A stretch of 64,000 nt of DNA from Pseudomonas saudiphocaensis (GCF_000756775.1 NZ_CCSF01000001.1:1736001-1800000), one strand, 5' to 3'; shown: positions 9,626 through 20,349, counted from the stretch's first letter. Translations and numbers: made by a program. Notes: generated from the sequence alone by a model not told the origin.

Positions 9626-10114
9626 TCAATAGACGTTAAAGCGCCGTCGCATCCAGTGCAGCGCCATGAACAGCCATGGCCAGAGCAAGGCACTGACGGG
9701 CACCGGGACCAGGAACAGCAGGGTCGGAGGACGGTTGCCGGTGAGCGTGTTGAGCCATAGCTGCACCAGCTGTCCGATGCCGAGGATCACCATCAGCACC
9801 AGACTCTGCTGCATCAGCGGGAACATGCGCAGGCGTTGCTGCAGGCTGAGCACGAGGAAGGTAACCAGAAGCAGCGGCAGCCCGTTCTGCCCCAGCAGCG
9901 TGCCGGATAGCACGTCGAGCATCAGGCTGCAGACGAACGCCGCCACCATCGCCCCCCGGTGCGGCAGAGCAATCGCCCAATACGAAATGACCATGGCCAG
10001 CCAGAGCGGACGTCCAAGCCCGGCGCTGAACGGCATGGGTGCAATGGATAGCAACAACGCAATCATCAGGGTCAGCCAGATGACCCAGGTGCCGTTGGTC
10101 CGCCCGCCACTCAT
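9626..10114 (-). CDS. mreD: rod shape-determining protein MreD
   Basis: A 162-residue integral membrane protein with about five hydrophobic segments, the third gene of mreBCD. MreD is part of the elongasome that couples MreB filaments to RodA/PBP2 peptidoglycan synthesis. Its ATG overlaps the mreC stop (ATGA), which indicates translational coupling. The length and the conserved SLMLDVLSGTLLGQNG region fit the family. Confidence 0.94.
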   Translation of the reverse strand: MSGGRTNGTWVIWLTLMIALLLSIAPMPFSAGLGRPLWLAMVISYWAIALPHRGAMVAAFVCSLMLDVLSGTLLGQNGLPLLLVTFLVLSLQQRLRMFPLMQQSLVLMVILGIGQLVQLWLNTLTGNRPPTLLFLVPVPVSALLWPWLFMALHWMRRRFNVY

Positions 10115-11052
10115 GGTTGTTGCTCCGTGCTCTCAGGCTCAGCGGCTGGCGCTTGCGGCTCAGCTGCAGGCTCGGCCGGCGCGGGTTGCACCTCTGCCGC
10201 CTCCCGGTCTGCCGTAACCTGGGCTTCGGCAGCATCTGTGGCGCGCTGCTCGGGCGTGCGCGAATCACTGAAGACCAGCAGCAGGTATCGACTGCGATTG
10301 AGCATTGCAGTGGGCGTCGCGCGAACGATGGAAAACGGCTGGCCGGAACCACGTACCACTTCCGTCACCTGGGCAACCGGATAGCCACTGGGGAAACGCT
10401 GACCAAGACCGGAGCTGACCAGCAGATCGCCTTCCTTGATATCGGCGGTCTCGGCGACATGGCGCAATTCGAGATAGTCCGGGCTGCCGGTGCCCACGGC
10501 AATCGCACGCAGGCCGTTGCGATTGACCTGAACCGGAATGCTATGGGTAACGTCTGTCAGCAGCAGGACCCTGGACGCATAGGGCATCACCTCCACGACC
10601 TGCCCCATGAGGCCGCTGGCATCGAGCACCGGCTGACCGACGAACACGCCGTCTCGTTCACCCTTGTCGATCAGGATGCGGTGCGTAAAGGGGTTAGGGT
10701 CGAGGCCGATCAGCTCGCCGACGATGACCTTGTCATCGACCAGTGCAGCGGAGTTGAGCAGCTCGCGCAGACGCACATTCTGCTCGGTAAGCATTGCCAG
10801 CTTCTGCAGGCGCCGCTGCATCAGCAATGCTTCGGCCTTGAGCTTTTCGTTTTCAGCCGCCAGGCTGGTGCTGCTGCTGAGTTGCTCGGTGGCCCGCTGC
10901 CAGGTACGCACCGGCAGATCAGCCAGCCAGTAGAAAGGAGTCAGCACCAGCCCCAGCTGGCTGCGCACAGGTTTGAGCGTATCGAAGCGGGCATCTACCA
11001 CCATCAGCACAACACAGACCACGGAAAGCACCAGCAGGCGCACTCCGAGCAT
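10111..11052 (-). CDS. mreC: rod shape-determining protein MreC
   Basis: A bitopic periplasmic scaffold of the elongasome. It has an N-terminal transmembrane helix (about residues 4-20), a coiled coil (about 60-95), two beta domains, and a Pro/Ala/Glu-rich tail of about 45 residues. The coordinates use the first canonical start (ATG at 11052; 313 residues). The conserved MreC N-terminus continues upstream in frame: nine more codons read (I)KPLFAKGP, matching E. coli MKPIFSRGP. They begin with ATC at 11079-11077, preceded by GAGGA at 7 nt spacing. No ATG, GTG or TTG exists upstream in this frame before mreB, so the true start is probably AUC at 11079 (322 residues). Confidence 0.93.
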   Translation of the reverse strand: MLGVRLLVLSVVCVVLMVVDARFDTLKPVRSQLGLVLTPFYWLADLPVRTWQRATEQLSSSTSLAAENEKLKAEALLMQRRLQKLAMLTEQNVRLRELLNSAALVDDKVIVGELIGLDPNPFTHRILIDKGERDGVFVGQPVLDASGLMGQVVEVMPYASRVLLLTDVTHSIPVQVNRNGLRAIAVGTGSPDYLELRHVAETADIKEGDLLVSSGLGQRFPSGYPVAQVTEVVRGSGQPFSIVRATPTAMLNRSRYLLLVFSDSRTPEQRATDAAEAQVTADREAAEVQPAPAEPAAEPQAPAAEPESTEQQP

Positions 11053-11172
11053 GGGTCCCTTGGCAAATAGCGGTTTGATCGGCGAATCCTCGCAACTGCA
11101 GGCAAACTCAACGCAACAAGCCGAGAGCGGGCTTGACCCCGCTTTCGGCTTGCATGTGTACCCTGACGCCGG

Positions 11173-12284
<1,112 letters not shown>

Positions 12285-12518
12285 GGCGCACGTCCATGCC
12301 GAACGGGCCAGGCGTGAGCCATTCGGCGAAAAGGCGGCTGCCGCGAACCATGAACCGCCCGCCGCCTGAGTGTTGCCATGCTACCGAGAAGCCTTGCAGA
12401 CATGTAAGATTGTCGGCTTTTCCGGGCCCGAAAGCCCGCCGCCGTGGCCCGCCTGCCGCCCATGCGCCGCTCATGGTAGATGCAGGTCGCACCGATTCGC
12501 TTTGCGCTGGAGAAACCG
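12285..12518. other. divergent mreB-gatC intergenic region
   Basis: The full gap between mreB and gatC is 308 nt. Besides the mreB promoter candidate it holds a TAAGAT -10-like hexamer at 12405-12410 facing gatC and a short GC hairpin (CGGGC/GCCCG) near 12422-12437. I see no convincing small gene. Confidence 0.35.
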
Positions 12519-12806
12519 ATGGCGATTGAACGCTCCGAGGTGGAAAAAATCGCTCACCTGGCCCGCCTGGGCCTGACTGAGTCCGACCTCCCCCGCACCA
12601 CCGAAACCCTCAACAATATCCTCGGCCTGGTCGACCGCATGCAGGCCGTCGACACTCAAGGCGTTGCGCCGCTGGCTCATCCCCTGGAAACACACCAGCG
12701 CCTGCGCGCCGACGCAGTGACCGAAACCAACCAGCGCGACGCCTACCAGGCCATCGCCCCGGCTGTGGAAGAAGGCCTCTACCTGGTCCCACGGGTGATC
12801 GAGTGA
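12519..12806 (+). CDS. gatC: Asp/Glu-tRNA amidotransferase subunit C
   Basis: A 95-residue GatC subunit of the GatCAB complex, which converts Asp-tRNA(Asn) and Glu-tRNA(Gln) to the amidated forms. It clamps GatA and GatB. The start [19 protein letters not shown] is typical and follows a GGAGA element, so upstream in-frame starts are not used. The stop is 14 nt before gatA, forming a gatCAB operon divergent from mreB. Confidence 0.95.
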   Translation: MAIERSEVEKIAHLARLGLTESDLPRTTETLNNILGLVDRMQAVDTQGVAPLAHPLETHQRLRADAVTETNQRDAYQAIAPAVEEGLYLVPRVIE

Positions 12807-12820
12807 TAAAGGACGCCGAC

Positions 12821-14272
12821 ATGCATCAACTGACCCTCGCCGAGATCGCTCGCAGCCTCGCCGACAAACAATTCTCCGCTGAAGAACTGACGCGCGGCCT
12901 GCTGGCCCGTATCGCCCAGCTCGATCCGCAGATCAACAGCTTCATTACCGTTACCGAAGAGCAGGCAATTGCCCAGGCCAAAGCCGCCGACGAGCGTCGC
13001 GCGGCCGGTGAGAATGGCGCCCTGCTCGGCGCCCCCATCGGTCACAAGGACCTGTTCTGCACCCAGGGCATTCGCACCAGCTGCGGCTCGAAGATGCTCG
13101 ACAACTTCACCGCCCCCTATGACGCCACCGTGGTCGAGAAGCTCGCCGCGGCAGGGACTGTCACGCTCGGCAAGCTGAACATGGACGAATTCGCCATGGG
13201 CTCGGCCAACGAGTCCAGCCATTACGGCCCGGTGAAGAACCCATGGGATCTTGACCGTGTCCCCGGCGGCTCCTCAGGCGGTTCGGCCGCAGCCATCGCC
13301 GCGCGCCTATTGCCTGCCGCTACCGGCACTGACACCGGCGGTTCGATCCGCCAGCCAGCCGCGCTGACCAACCTGACCGGCCTGAAGCCCACCTATGGTC
13401 GCGTCTCGCGTTGGGGCATGGTCGCCTATGCCTCCAGCCTCGACCAGGCCGGCCCCATGGCACGCACCGCCGAAGACTGCGCGCTGCTGCTGTCGGCCAT
13501 GGCCGGCTTCGACGCCAAGGATTCCACCAGTGTCGAACAGCCGCTGGATGACTATCTCGCAGCCCTGACCCAGCCCCTGGCCGGCCTGCGCATAGGCCTG
13601 CCGAAGGAATACTTCGGTGAAGGCCTGGACCCGAAAATCGCTGACGCGGTGATGGCGGTGGTCGAGGAGCTGAAAAAGCTCGGCGCCACGGTGAAGGACA
13701 TCAGCCTGCCGAACATGCAGCACGCGATTCCGTCCTATTATGTGATCGCGCCGGCCGAGGCCAGCTCCAACCTGTCGCGCTTCGACGGCGTGCGCTTCGG
13801 CTACCGTTGCGAAAACCCGGCGGACCTCATGGACCTCTACAAGCGCTCACGCGCCGAAGGCTTCGGGGATGAGGTCAAGCGCCGCATCATGGTTGGCACC
13901 TACGCCCTCTCCGCCGGTTACTACGACGCCTACTACATCAAGGCCCAGCAGATTCGCCGCCTGATCAAGAATGACTTCGTCAGTGCCTTCGAAAAAGTGG
14001 ACGTGATTCTCGGCCCCACCACACCGAATCTGGCCTGGAAACTGGGCGAGAAGAACGCCGACCCGGTTTCCGCCTATCTGGAAGACATCTACACCATCAC
14101 CGCCAACCTGGCCGGCATTCCCGGCCTGTCCATGCCGGCCGGTTTCATTGATGGCCTGCCGGTGGGCGTGCAGGTGCTGGCGCCGTACTTCCAGGAGGCG
14201 CGCCTGCTCAACGTGGCGCATCAGTATCAGCAAGTTACCAACTGGCACCAGCGCACCCCGGCCGGATTCTGA
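12821..14272 (+). CDS. gatA: Asp/Glu-tRNA amidotransferase subunit A
   Basis: A 483-residue amidase-signature enzyme that releases ammonia from glutamine for GatB. The Gly/Ser-rich signature [16 protein letters not shown] and the catalytic Ser region [13 protein letters not shown] are present, together with the catalytic Lys in GHKDLF. The ATG at 12821 has AAAGGA upstream; a GTG-type start at 12803 overlapping gatC is less likely. It is the middle gene of gatCAB. Confidence 0.96.
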   Translation: MHQLTLAEIARSLADKQFSAEELTRGLLARIAQLDPQINSFITVTEEQAIAQAKAADERRAAGENGALLGAPIGHKDLFCTQGIRTSCGSKMLDNFTAPYDATVVEKLAAAGTVTLGKLNMDEFAMGSANESSHYGPVKNPWDLDRVPGGSSGGSAAAIAARLLPAATGTDTGGSIRQPAALTNLTGLKPTYGRVSRWGMVAYASSLDQAGPMARTAEDCALLLSAMAGFDAKDSTSVEQPLDDYLAALTQPLAGLRIGLPKEYFGEGLDPKIADAVMAVVEELKKLGATVKDISLPNMQHAIPSYYVIAPAEASSNLSRFDGVRFGYRCENPADLMDLYKRSRAEGFGDEVKRRIMVGTYALSAGYYDAYYIKAQQIRRLIKNDFVSAFEKVDVILGPTTPNLAWKLGEKNADPVSAYLEDIYTITANLAGIPGLSMPAGFIDGLPVGVQVLAPYFQEARLLNVAHQYQQVTNWHQRTPAGF

Positions 14273-14283
14273 GGAGATTGAAG

Positions 14284-15732
14284 ATGCAATGGGAAACCGT
14301 CATCGGGCTTGAGATCCACGCACAGCTCGCCACCCAGTCGAAGATCTTTTCCGGCAGCGCCACCACTTTTGGTGCCGAACCCAATACTCAGGCCAGCCTG
14401 GTCGATCTGGGCATGCCCGGCACCCTGCCGGTGCTCAATGCCGAAGCCGTGCGCATGGCCTGCAAGTTCGGCCTGGCCATCAATGCCGAAATCGCCGAGC
14501 AGAACGTCTTCGCGCGCAAGAACTACTTCTACCCGGACCTGCCCAAGGGCTACCAGACCAGCCAGATGGATCACCCCATCGTTGGTAAGGGCTATCTGGA
14601 CATCACCCTGGAAGACGGCACGACGCGGCGCATCGGCATCACTCGCGCACACCTGGAGGAAGATGCCGGCAAGAGCCTGCACGAAGACTTCCACGGCATG
14701 AGCGGCATCGACCTGAACCGCGCCGGCACACCGCTGCTGGAAGTCGTCTCCGAGCCGGACATCCGCTCGGCCAAGGAAGCGGTGGCCTATGTGAAAGCCA
14801 TGCATTCTCTGGTGCGCTATCTGGGCATCTGCGACGGCAACATGGCCGAAGGTTCGCTGCGCTGCGACTGCAACGTCTCGGTCCGCCCCAAGGGCCAGGC
14901 CGAGTTCGGCACCCGCGCCGAGATCAAGAACGTCAACTCCTTCCGCTTCATCGAGAAGGCAATCAATTACGAGGTACAGCGCCAGATCGAGCTGATCGAG
15001 GATGGCGGCAAGGTGGTGCAGGAAACCCGCCTGTACGATCCGAACAAGGACGAAACCCGCTCCATGCGCAGCAAGGAGGAAGCCAACGACTACCGTTACT
15101 TCCCCTGCCCTGACCTGCTGCCGGTGGTGATCGAACCGAGCTTCCTCGAGGAAATCCGCGCCAGTCTGCCGGAACTGCCGGTACAGAAGCGTGAGCGTTT
15201 CGAAAGCCAGTTCGGTCTTTCCTCCTACGACGCCAGCGTACTCTCGGCCAGCCGCGAACTGGCCGACTACTTCGAACAGGTCAACGCCACCTGCGGCGAC
15301 GCCAAGCTGGCCGCCAACTGGGTGATGGGCGAACTGTCCAGCCTGCTCAACAAGGAAAACCTGGAGATCGAGCAATCGCCGGTTTCAGCTGAGCAGCTGG
15401 GCGGCATGATCCTGCGCATCAAGGACAACACCATCAGCGGCAAGATCGCCAAGATGGTCTTCGAAGCACTGGCTGCCGGTGAAGGCGCTTCAGCCGACGA
15501 GATCATCGAGAAGAAGGGCCTCAAGCAGGTCACCGACGCCGGCGCCATCGAGAAGATGCTCGACGAGGTCCTGGCGGCAAATGCCGAACAGGTGGAACAG
15601 TACCGCGCCAGCGATGAAGCCAAGCAAGGCAAGATGTTCGGCTTCTTCGTCGGGCAGGCCATGAAAGCCTCCAAAGGCAAGGCCAACCCCGGCCAGGTGA
15701 ACCAACTGCTGAAGCAGAAGCTCGAAGGCTAA
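14284..15732 (+). CDS. gatB: Asp/Glu-tRNA amidotransferase subunit B
   Basis: A 482-residue kinase-transamidase subunit that phosphorylates the tRNA-bound acidic residue and transfers ammonia. It starts [17 protein letters not shown] and carries the family motifs [10 protein letters not shown] and [17 protein letters not shown]-terminal YqeY-like tail binds tRNA. GAGGAG lies 9 nt before the ATG. Eleven nt separate it from gatA. A REP pair follows. Confidence 0.96.
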   Translation: MQWETVIGLEIHAQLATQSKIFSGSATTFGAEPNTQASLVDLGMPGTLPVLNAEAVRMACKFGLAINAEIAEQNVFARKNYFYPDLPKGYQTSQMDHPIVGKGYLDITLEDGTTRRIGITRAHLEEDAGKSLHEDFHGMSGIDLNRAGTPLLEVVSEPDIRSAKEAVAYVKAMHSLVRYLGICDGNMAEGSLRCDCNVSVRPKGQAEFGTRAEIKNVNSFRFIEKAINYEVQRQIELIEDGGKVVQETRLYDPNKDETRSMRSKEEANDYRYFPCPDLLPVVIEPSFLEEIRASLPELPVQKRERFESQFGLSSYDASVLSASRELADYFEQVNATCGDAKLAANWVMGELSSLLNKENLEIEQSPVSAEQLGGMILRIKDNTISGKIAKMVFEALAAGEGASADEIIEKKGLKQVTDAGAIEKMLDEVLAANAEQVEQYRASDEAKQGKMFGFFVGQAMKASKGKANPGQVNQLLKQKLEG

Positions 15733-15785
15733 CCGCAGCCGCGCAGCTCCGGATTCGTTCGGACCTGCGTTCGGCAGCCGCTTTT

Positions 15786-15872
15786 GTAGGAGCGGGCTCG
15801 CCCGCGAGCTTTTTGGCGGGTGACTCCGCGCTGGCACGGGAAAGCAGAGCTCGCGGACAAGTCCGCTCCTAC
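15786..15872. repeat. inverted REP pair (BIME) after gatB
   Basis: One REP at 15786-15807 (GTAGGAGCGGGC then GCCCGCGA) and a second in opposite orientation at 15851-15872 (read on the minus strand GTAGGAGCGGAC then GTCCGCGA). The pair could fold into a large hairpin and may end or stabilise the gatCAB transcript. Confidence 0.85.
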
Positions 15873-15928
15873 AGTGGCGCAACCTCCTACCGTATTTTCG
15901 TTGATCAACCAAGACTGAAGGACACTCC

Positions 15929-16339
15929 ATGCGCCTGGGAACATGGCACCTTGTCCCGCTTCTACTTGCCCTGCTCGTTTCCGGCTGCGCCGAACGCGCA
16001 CCCGCCCCGACACCACCTGAGCCTCGCCCCACTCAGCAGGACAAGAGCTTCAGCCAGCAGGGCAAGGCCTCCTTTTACGCCCGAATGCACCACGGAAAAC
16101 GTACTGCAAACGGTGAAAGGCACGACCAGAACGCACTGGTCGCCGCTCACCGCTCCCTGCCTTTCGGCACCCAAGTCAGGGTGACCAACCTGAGCAACGG
16201 CAAGCAGGTGGTCGTACGCATCAACGACCGCGGCCCCTTTGTGCGGGGGCGCATCATCGACCTGTCCCGCGCAGCTGCCGAACGGATCGGCATGATCGAT
16301 CAGGGCATCATCGGCGTGCGTATCGAAACCATCGAATGA
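15929..16339 (+). CDS. RlpA-like lipoprotein (double-psi beta-barrel)
   Basis: A 136-residue lipoprotein. The signal peptide ends in the lipobox LLVSGC. The rest is a single double-psi beta-barrel domain with the RlpA motifs [15 protein letters not shown] and [21 protein letters not shown]. RlpA in Pseudomonas is a septal lytic transglycosylase that cleaves denuded glycan; this protein lacks the SPOR domain of full RlpA, so it is a short paralogue and its activity is inferred. Its stop overlaps the start of the next gene by 4 nt (ATGA). Confidence 0.88.
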   Translation: MRLGTWHLVPLLLALLVSGCAERAPAPTPPEPRPTQQDKSFSQQGKASFYARMHHGKRTANGERHDQNALVAAHRSLPFGTQVRVTNLSNGKQVVVRINDRGPFVRGRIIDLSRAAAERIGMIDQGIIGVRIETIE

Positions 16340-17415
16340 CACCACTGACGCTTATCTATCTGCTTGCCGGGCTGTTGCTGCTGGCCCTCGGTGCCGAAAG
16401 TCTGATACGCGGCGCGGCGCAGATCGCTGAGCGTCTGGGCATCTCATCACTGGTGATCGGCCTGACCGTTGTAGCCTTCGGCACCAGTGCGCCGGAACTG
16501 GCGGTCAGCGTCCAGGCATCGCTGAGCGGCAGCGGCGATATTGCCGTTGGCAACGTGATCGGCAGCAACATTGCCAACATCCTGCTGATCCTCGGTCTTG
16601 CGGCACTGCTGGCACCGCTGATGGTGGCACGGCAGCTTATTCGCCTGGATGTTCCGGTGATGGTGGCTGCCGGTGCACTGACCTTGGTGCTGGCCTGGGA
16701 CGGCCGCATCAGCCGTGGGGATGGCTGCATGCTGCTGGCCGGCATGCTGCTCTATGCCCTTTTTCTGCTTATGGCCGGCAAACGCCAGCAGCGTCTTGCA
16801 CTGAACGGCAGAGCCGAGTCTGAACGCGGCCCGGCCAGCGCCCCTGGCGGCTGGCTCCGCCACATTTTTTTGGTACTCATGGGGCTGGGCCTGCTGGTAC
16901 TCGGCTCGCAGCTGCTCATCGAAGGCGCGATCTCTCTGGCGCGCGCCCTCGGCCTCTCCGAGCTGGTGATTGGTCTGACAGTGGTGGCCGTCGGCACCTC
17001 TCTGCCTGAACTGGCCACATCGTTGCTAGCCCTGTATCGCGGCGAGCGTGGTATCGCCGTCGGTAACGTGGTCGGCAGCTGCGTTCTGAACCTGCTGCTG
17101 GTGCTCGGCGCAAGCGCCTTGGTGGTGCCCGAGGGGTTGTCGATTTCACCCAATGCGCTGGCTTTCGATCTGCCGGTCATGTTTGCGGTATTCGTCGCCT
17201 GCATACCAATTTTCTTCACCGGTTACCGGATCAACCGCTGGGAAGGTGCGCTGCTGCTTGGCTACTACCTGGCGTATACGCTTTACCTGGCGATGCTTTC
17301 CACCGGTCTGCCTGCCATCGAACTCTTGCGCCACGTGATGATCTGGTACGTAATGCCCATTACGGGCATTACGCTTGCCGTGGCCTCTCTACGCGCCTGG
17401 AAAGTCCAGCGTTAA
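16336..17415 (+). CDS. calcium/sodium antiporter, copy 1
   Basis: A 359-residue inner-membrane cation exchanger of the CaCA (YrbG-like) family with about ten helices in two homologous halves. The two alpha repeats are visible as [14 protein letters not shown] with [16 protein letters not shown], and [14 protein letters not shown] with [16 protein letters not shown]. The second repeat has GSC where GSN is usual. It overlaps the rlpA-like gene by 4 nt and is followed by a close paralogue, so all three are likely one operon. Confidence 0.92.
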   Translation: MTPLTLIYLLAGLLLLALGAESLIRGAAQIAERLGISSLVIGLTVVAFGTSAPELAVSVQASLSGSGDIAVGNVIGSNIANILLILGLAALLAPLMVARQLIRLDVPVMVAAGALTLVLAWDGRISRGDGCMLLAGMLLYALFLLMAGKRQQRLALNGRAESERGPASAPGGWLRHIFLVLMGLGLLVLGSQLLIEGAISLARALGLSELVIGLTVVAVGTSLPELATSLLALYRGERGIAVGNVVGSCVLNLLLVLGASALVVPEGLSISPNALAFDLPVMFAVFVACIPIFFTGYRINRWEGALLLGYYLAYTLYLAMLSTGLPAIELLRHVMIWYVMPITGITLAVASLRAWKVQR

Positions 17416-17442
17416 ACCCGTTCTGCCCCCGGAGTTGCACCC

Positions 17443-18534
17443 TTGACCATGATGACCTTCGTTTACCTGATTGCAGGCCTGGTATTGCTCGTTGCCGGCG
17501 CAGAGGTACTGGTACGCGGCGCCGCCAAACTGGCGGCTCAGTTCGGTATTTCGCCACTGATCATCGGCCTGACGGTCGTCGCCTTCGGCACCAGCGCGCC
17601 GGAGACGGCGGTTAGTGTGCAGGCAGCAGTCAACGGGAGCGGTGACATCGCGATTGGTAACGTGGTGGGCAGCAATATTGCCAACGTACTGCTTATTCTC
17701 GGCCTGACTGCGCTGGTCACGCCGCTGGTAGTATCGCGCCAACTGATCCGCCTGGATGTGCCGATCATGATAGGCGCGAGCCTTGTCACCTTCGCGCTAG
17801 CCTGGGATGGAGAGCTCAGCCGCCTCGATGGTGCATTGTTGTTCAGTGCCGTGGTGGTCTATACGTTGTTTCTGATCATTAGCAGTCGTCGCGACACAGC
17901 CACTGATACCAATGACGAATTCGCCAAGGAGTTCGGCCTGGATACGCCAGCCAAGCCGCATGCCGGGCTGATCAACGCATGCCTGGTGCTGGGCGGATTG
18001 GTGCTTCTGGTGGTCGGTTCCAACTTCCTGGTCGAGGGGGCCGTGTCGCTGGCGCGCGCACTCGGGCTGTCGGAGCTGGTCATTGGTTTAACCGTGATCG
18101 CGATCGGCACATCCTTGCCTGAGCTGGCTACCTCAATCATGGCTGCCTTCCGAGGCGAGCGGGATATCGCCGTAGGCAATATCGTTGGCAGCAATATTTT
18201 CAACCTGCTTTGCGTACTTGGGCTCGCCTCTCTCGTCTCGCCGCAGGCTATTGCCGTGTCGCCCAATGCGCTGGCCTTCGACTTCCCGGTAATGATCGCA
18301 GTGGCGATCGCCTGCCTGCCAATCTTCTTCGCCGGTTACACCATCAACCGCTGGGAGGGCCTGCTGTTCCTTGCCTACTACGTGGCGTATACCGCCTATC
18401 TGGTAATGAGCAGCGCTAACCGCCCGTTCACCGACACCTTCGGCGATGTGATGCTCGGTTACGCCCTGCCACTGACCGCAATCACCTTGTTCATTATCGC
18501 CGCCCGGGCCTGGAAGAAGCAGCACCGGACCTAG
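17443..18534 (+). CDS. calcium/sodium antiporter, copy 2
   Basis: A 363-residue CaCA-family exchanger closely related to the preceding gene along its entire length. It keeps both canonical alpha repeats, [30 protein letters not shown] and [30 protein letters not shown]. The TTG at 17443 is taken as start because GGAG stands 8 nt upstream; ATG codons follow at 17449 and 17452. It lies 27 nt after copy 1 and ends 4 nt before the convergent bactofilin gene. Confidence 0.92.
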   Translation: MTMMTFVYLIAGLVLLVAGAEVLVRGAAKLAAQFGISPLIIGLTVVAFGTSAPETAVSVQAAVNGSGDIAIGNVVGSNIANVLLILGLTALVTPLVVSRQLIRLDVPIMIGASLVTFALAWDGELSRLDGALLFSAVVVYTLFLIISSRRDTATDTNDEFAKEFGLDTPAKPHAGLINACLVLGGLVLLVVGSNFLVEGAVSLARALGLSELVIGLTVIAIGTSLPELATSIMAAFRGERDIAVGNIVGSNIFNLLCVLGLASLVSPQAIAVSPNALAFDFPVMIAVAIACLPIFFAGYTINRWEGLLFLAYYVAYTAYLVMSSANRPFTDTFGDVMLGYALPLTAITLFIIAARAWKKQHRT

Positions 18535-18538
18535 GCCC

Positions 18539-18964
18539 TCAGCCTTCGCGGGCCTGCGGACGCGGCAACTCGAATACCTGTGCAACCTCCTCATCGTCGC
18601 CCATGCGATTGAGCGAACCATCGACCACCGCGCCATTTTCCATGCTCAATTGACGGTAGCGGATGTTGCCCTGCACACGGGCATTGGAATGCAGCTCGAG
18701 CAGATGCTCCACCACCAGATCACCGACGATGGTGCCGTCTATCAGCGCATCGTAACTGCTGACATTCCCCTCGATCCGCCCCTCGGCACTGAGCGCCAGA
18801 AGGCTATGGGTGCCCGGCTTGTGGCTGACGTTGCCCTGTACCTCGCCACTGATCTTCAGCCCTTCCTCGAACGTCACGTCCCCGACGAGCGACAGATTTC
18901 CTGAAATCAAACTGGAAAACTGATCAATGGCGACACGCGACACCGGCTTTTTCTTGCTGAACAT
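18539..18964 (-). CDS. bactofilin (polymer-forming cytoskeletal protein)
   Basis: A 141-residue bactofilin. The core of about residues 20-115 shows the regular right-handed beta-helix pattern (ISGNLSLVGDVTFEEGLKISG, then EGRIEGNVSSYDALIDG). It is flanked by a basic N-terminal SKKK tail that can touch the membrane and an acidic C-terminus. Bactofilins polymerise without nucleotide and often position wall hydrolases. It is the last gene of a three-gene set with a coiled-coil membrane protein and a LytM peptidase. The ATG at 18964 has GGAG 6 nt upstream. Confidence 0.93.
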   Translation of the reverse strand: MFSKKKPVSRVAIDQFSSLISGNLSLVGDVTFEEGLKISGEVQGNVSHKPGTHSLLALSAEGRIEGNVSSYDALIDGTIVGDLVVEHLLELHSNARVQGNIRYRQLSMENGAVVDGSLNRMGDDEEVAQVFELPRPQAREG

Positions 18965-18982
18965 CACCTACTCCACAAACGG

Positions 18983-19339
18983 TTAACGGGTTTTCTTCTG
19001 CTGACGGAAGAAGGCCAGGTCGGTCTGCAACCGTTCCGCCTGAGCTGACAGCGCAGCGATGCGTTTGAGCAGCTGCTCTTCGGTGGCCTGGTGCTCCTGG
19101 CACTGTAGCCGGCTCAGCTCCAGCGCCGTCTGCAGGTTCACGCTCTCCTGACTCAATGCCTCGATCCGCTGCGCATGGGCGGTCTGCTCGTGGTTGCGCA
19201 GAAAGAGCAGCGCGCCTATCGCGCAAAGCAGAACAAGGATCACCCAACGCTCTGCGCACGGGCGCCTGGCGGTCTGCAAACGATGCTCGGCACGAACCAG
19301 ATCTTTGCTGGAGAGGCGTTTAGTCGGCAGCCAGGTCAT
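18983..19339 (-). CDS. small membrane coiled-coil protein in the LytM-bactofilin operon
   Basis: A 118-residue protein with a basic cytoplasmic N-terminus of about 30 residues, one transmembrane helix (WVILVLLCAIGALLFL) and a coiled coil of about 65 residues on the far side. I recognise no named family. Its ATG overlaps the 3' end of the LytM gene by 20 nt, and the bactofilin begins 18 nt after its stop, so translation is probably coupled. It could link the bactofilin polymer to the periplasmic peptidase, which is inference from topology and position. Confidence 0.75.
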   Translation of the reverse strand: MTWLPTKRLSSKDLVRAEHRLQTARRPCAERWVILVLLCAIGALLFLRNHEQTAHAQRIEALSQESVNLQTALELSRLQCQEHQATEEQLLKRIAALSAQAERLQTDLAFFRQQKKTR

Positions 19340-20303
19340 CGCTGTCTCGCTCCAGATCGCCTAACGCCAGGAAGCGTTGCGGGTCGACGAACTGCCCATC
19401 GTGCAGCACTTCAAAATGCAGGTGCGGGCCTGTCGAACGCCCAGTGGAACCCACCGCACCGATACGCTGCGCAGGCGTGACCACATCCCCAGCTTGCACA
19501 TTCAGCCGGGACAGATGCGCATAGCGTGTGACCAGACGATTGCCATGATCGATTTCCACCAGATTTCCGTACGCACCGCGGTATCCGGCAAAGCGTACCC
19601 GGCCACCGGCAGCGGCGACGACTTCGGAGCCGCTGGGCAATGCGAAATCGACGCCTGAATGGAACGCCAACTTCTTGCGGAACGGGTCGATGCGATTGCC
19701 ATAGGCCGACCCCAGCCGCGCCTCGCCCACCGGCCGGCGAGAGGGTATTGCCATCAGCGCGGCATTTCGCTCGGCCACACGTTGCATCAGCTTGTCCAAC
19801 ATCTCCCGCATGCAGCGCAGCGACTTTTCGCTGCGCTGCAGATCGGCGAGCGTCAAACCGCCTGCACCCATCCGCAACTCGCCTGAACAACCTTGTGGCG
19901 GAAACAGTACGCCACCCTGCGCTTTTGCCGGGATCGTCGTGCGCTCAGGTAACAGCAAGGGCACCAGTGCCGGATCCAGTGCCGACAACTGCCCGTGCAG
20001 CACGCGCTGCTCATCCATCATGCGCTGCAATGCGAGCAGATCGGACTCCATCGATTTCAGCCGGCCCACCACCTTGCCAACGCGGGCAATGACGAATCGG
20101 TCCTCATCGACCAGGGCGGGCTCGTACTGATCCGTAACCTCGGGCAGGGCGCGCCTGTCGCTGCCAACCCAGACGCCCCCGGCAAAACTGCCCAGACTCA
20201 ATGCCAGCAGCAGAGCAAAACCCGGTACGGCAAACTTGCGCAGATTCACCACACGAATGTCGTCGCGCGTCAGTGATCGGCTTGAAGATGTGAAAAACGC
20301 CAT
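19320..20303 (-). CDS. M23 (LytM) family peptidase
   Basis: A 327-residue membrane-anchored peptidase. It has a basic cytoplasmic N-terminus with one transmembrane helix at about residues 24-47, a coiled region at about 75-100, and a C-terminal LytM domain. The Zn and catalytic residues are complete: HSGVDFALPSG (HxxxD), RYAHLS and HLHFEV (HxH). It should cut peptidoglycan cross-links. The ATG at 20303 (MAFFTSSSRS) was chosen over an upstream in-frame start at 20417 because the hairpin at 20326-20349 would lie inside the longer version. It heads the operon that ends with bactofilin. Confidence 0.9.
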   Translation of the reverse strand: MAFFTSSSRSLTRDDIRVVNLRKFAVPGFALLLALSLGSFAGGVWVGSDRRALPEVTDQYEPALVDEDRFVIARVGKVVGRLKSMESDLLALQRMMDEQRVLHGQLSALDPALVPLLLPERTTIPAKAQGGVLFPPQGCSGELRMGAGGLTLADLQRSEKSLRCMREMLDKLMQRVAERNAALMAIPSRRPVGEARLGSAYGNRIDPFRKKLAFHSGVDFALPSGSEVVAAAGGRVRFAGYRGAYGNLVEIDHGNRLVTRYAHLSRLNVQAGDVVTPAQRIGAVGSTGRSTGPHLHFEVLHDGQFVDPQRFLALGDLERDSDDLAAD

Positions 20304-20325
20304 GAACGACTCTCTGAAACATAAA

Positions 20326-20349
20326 ACGGCAGCCTCTCCGGGCAGCCGT
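20326..20349 (-). terminator. hairpin with U-tract between the AEC transporter and LytM genes
   Basis: On the minus strand the stem ACGGC.GCC / GGC.GCCGT is followed by TTTTATGTTT. It can terminate the upstream transporter transcript. It also falls only about 20 nt before the LytM ATG, so it could sit in that gene's leader. Confidence 0.5.

Noticed and set aside
12405-12410. gatC promoter from the TAAGAT hexamer
   Set aside because: No -35 hexamer at an acceptable distance (the nearest TTGCCA is 26 nt away), so it is not called as a promoter.
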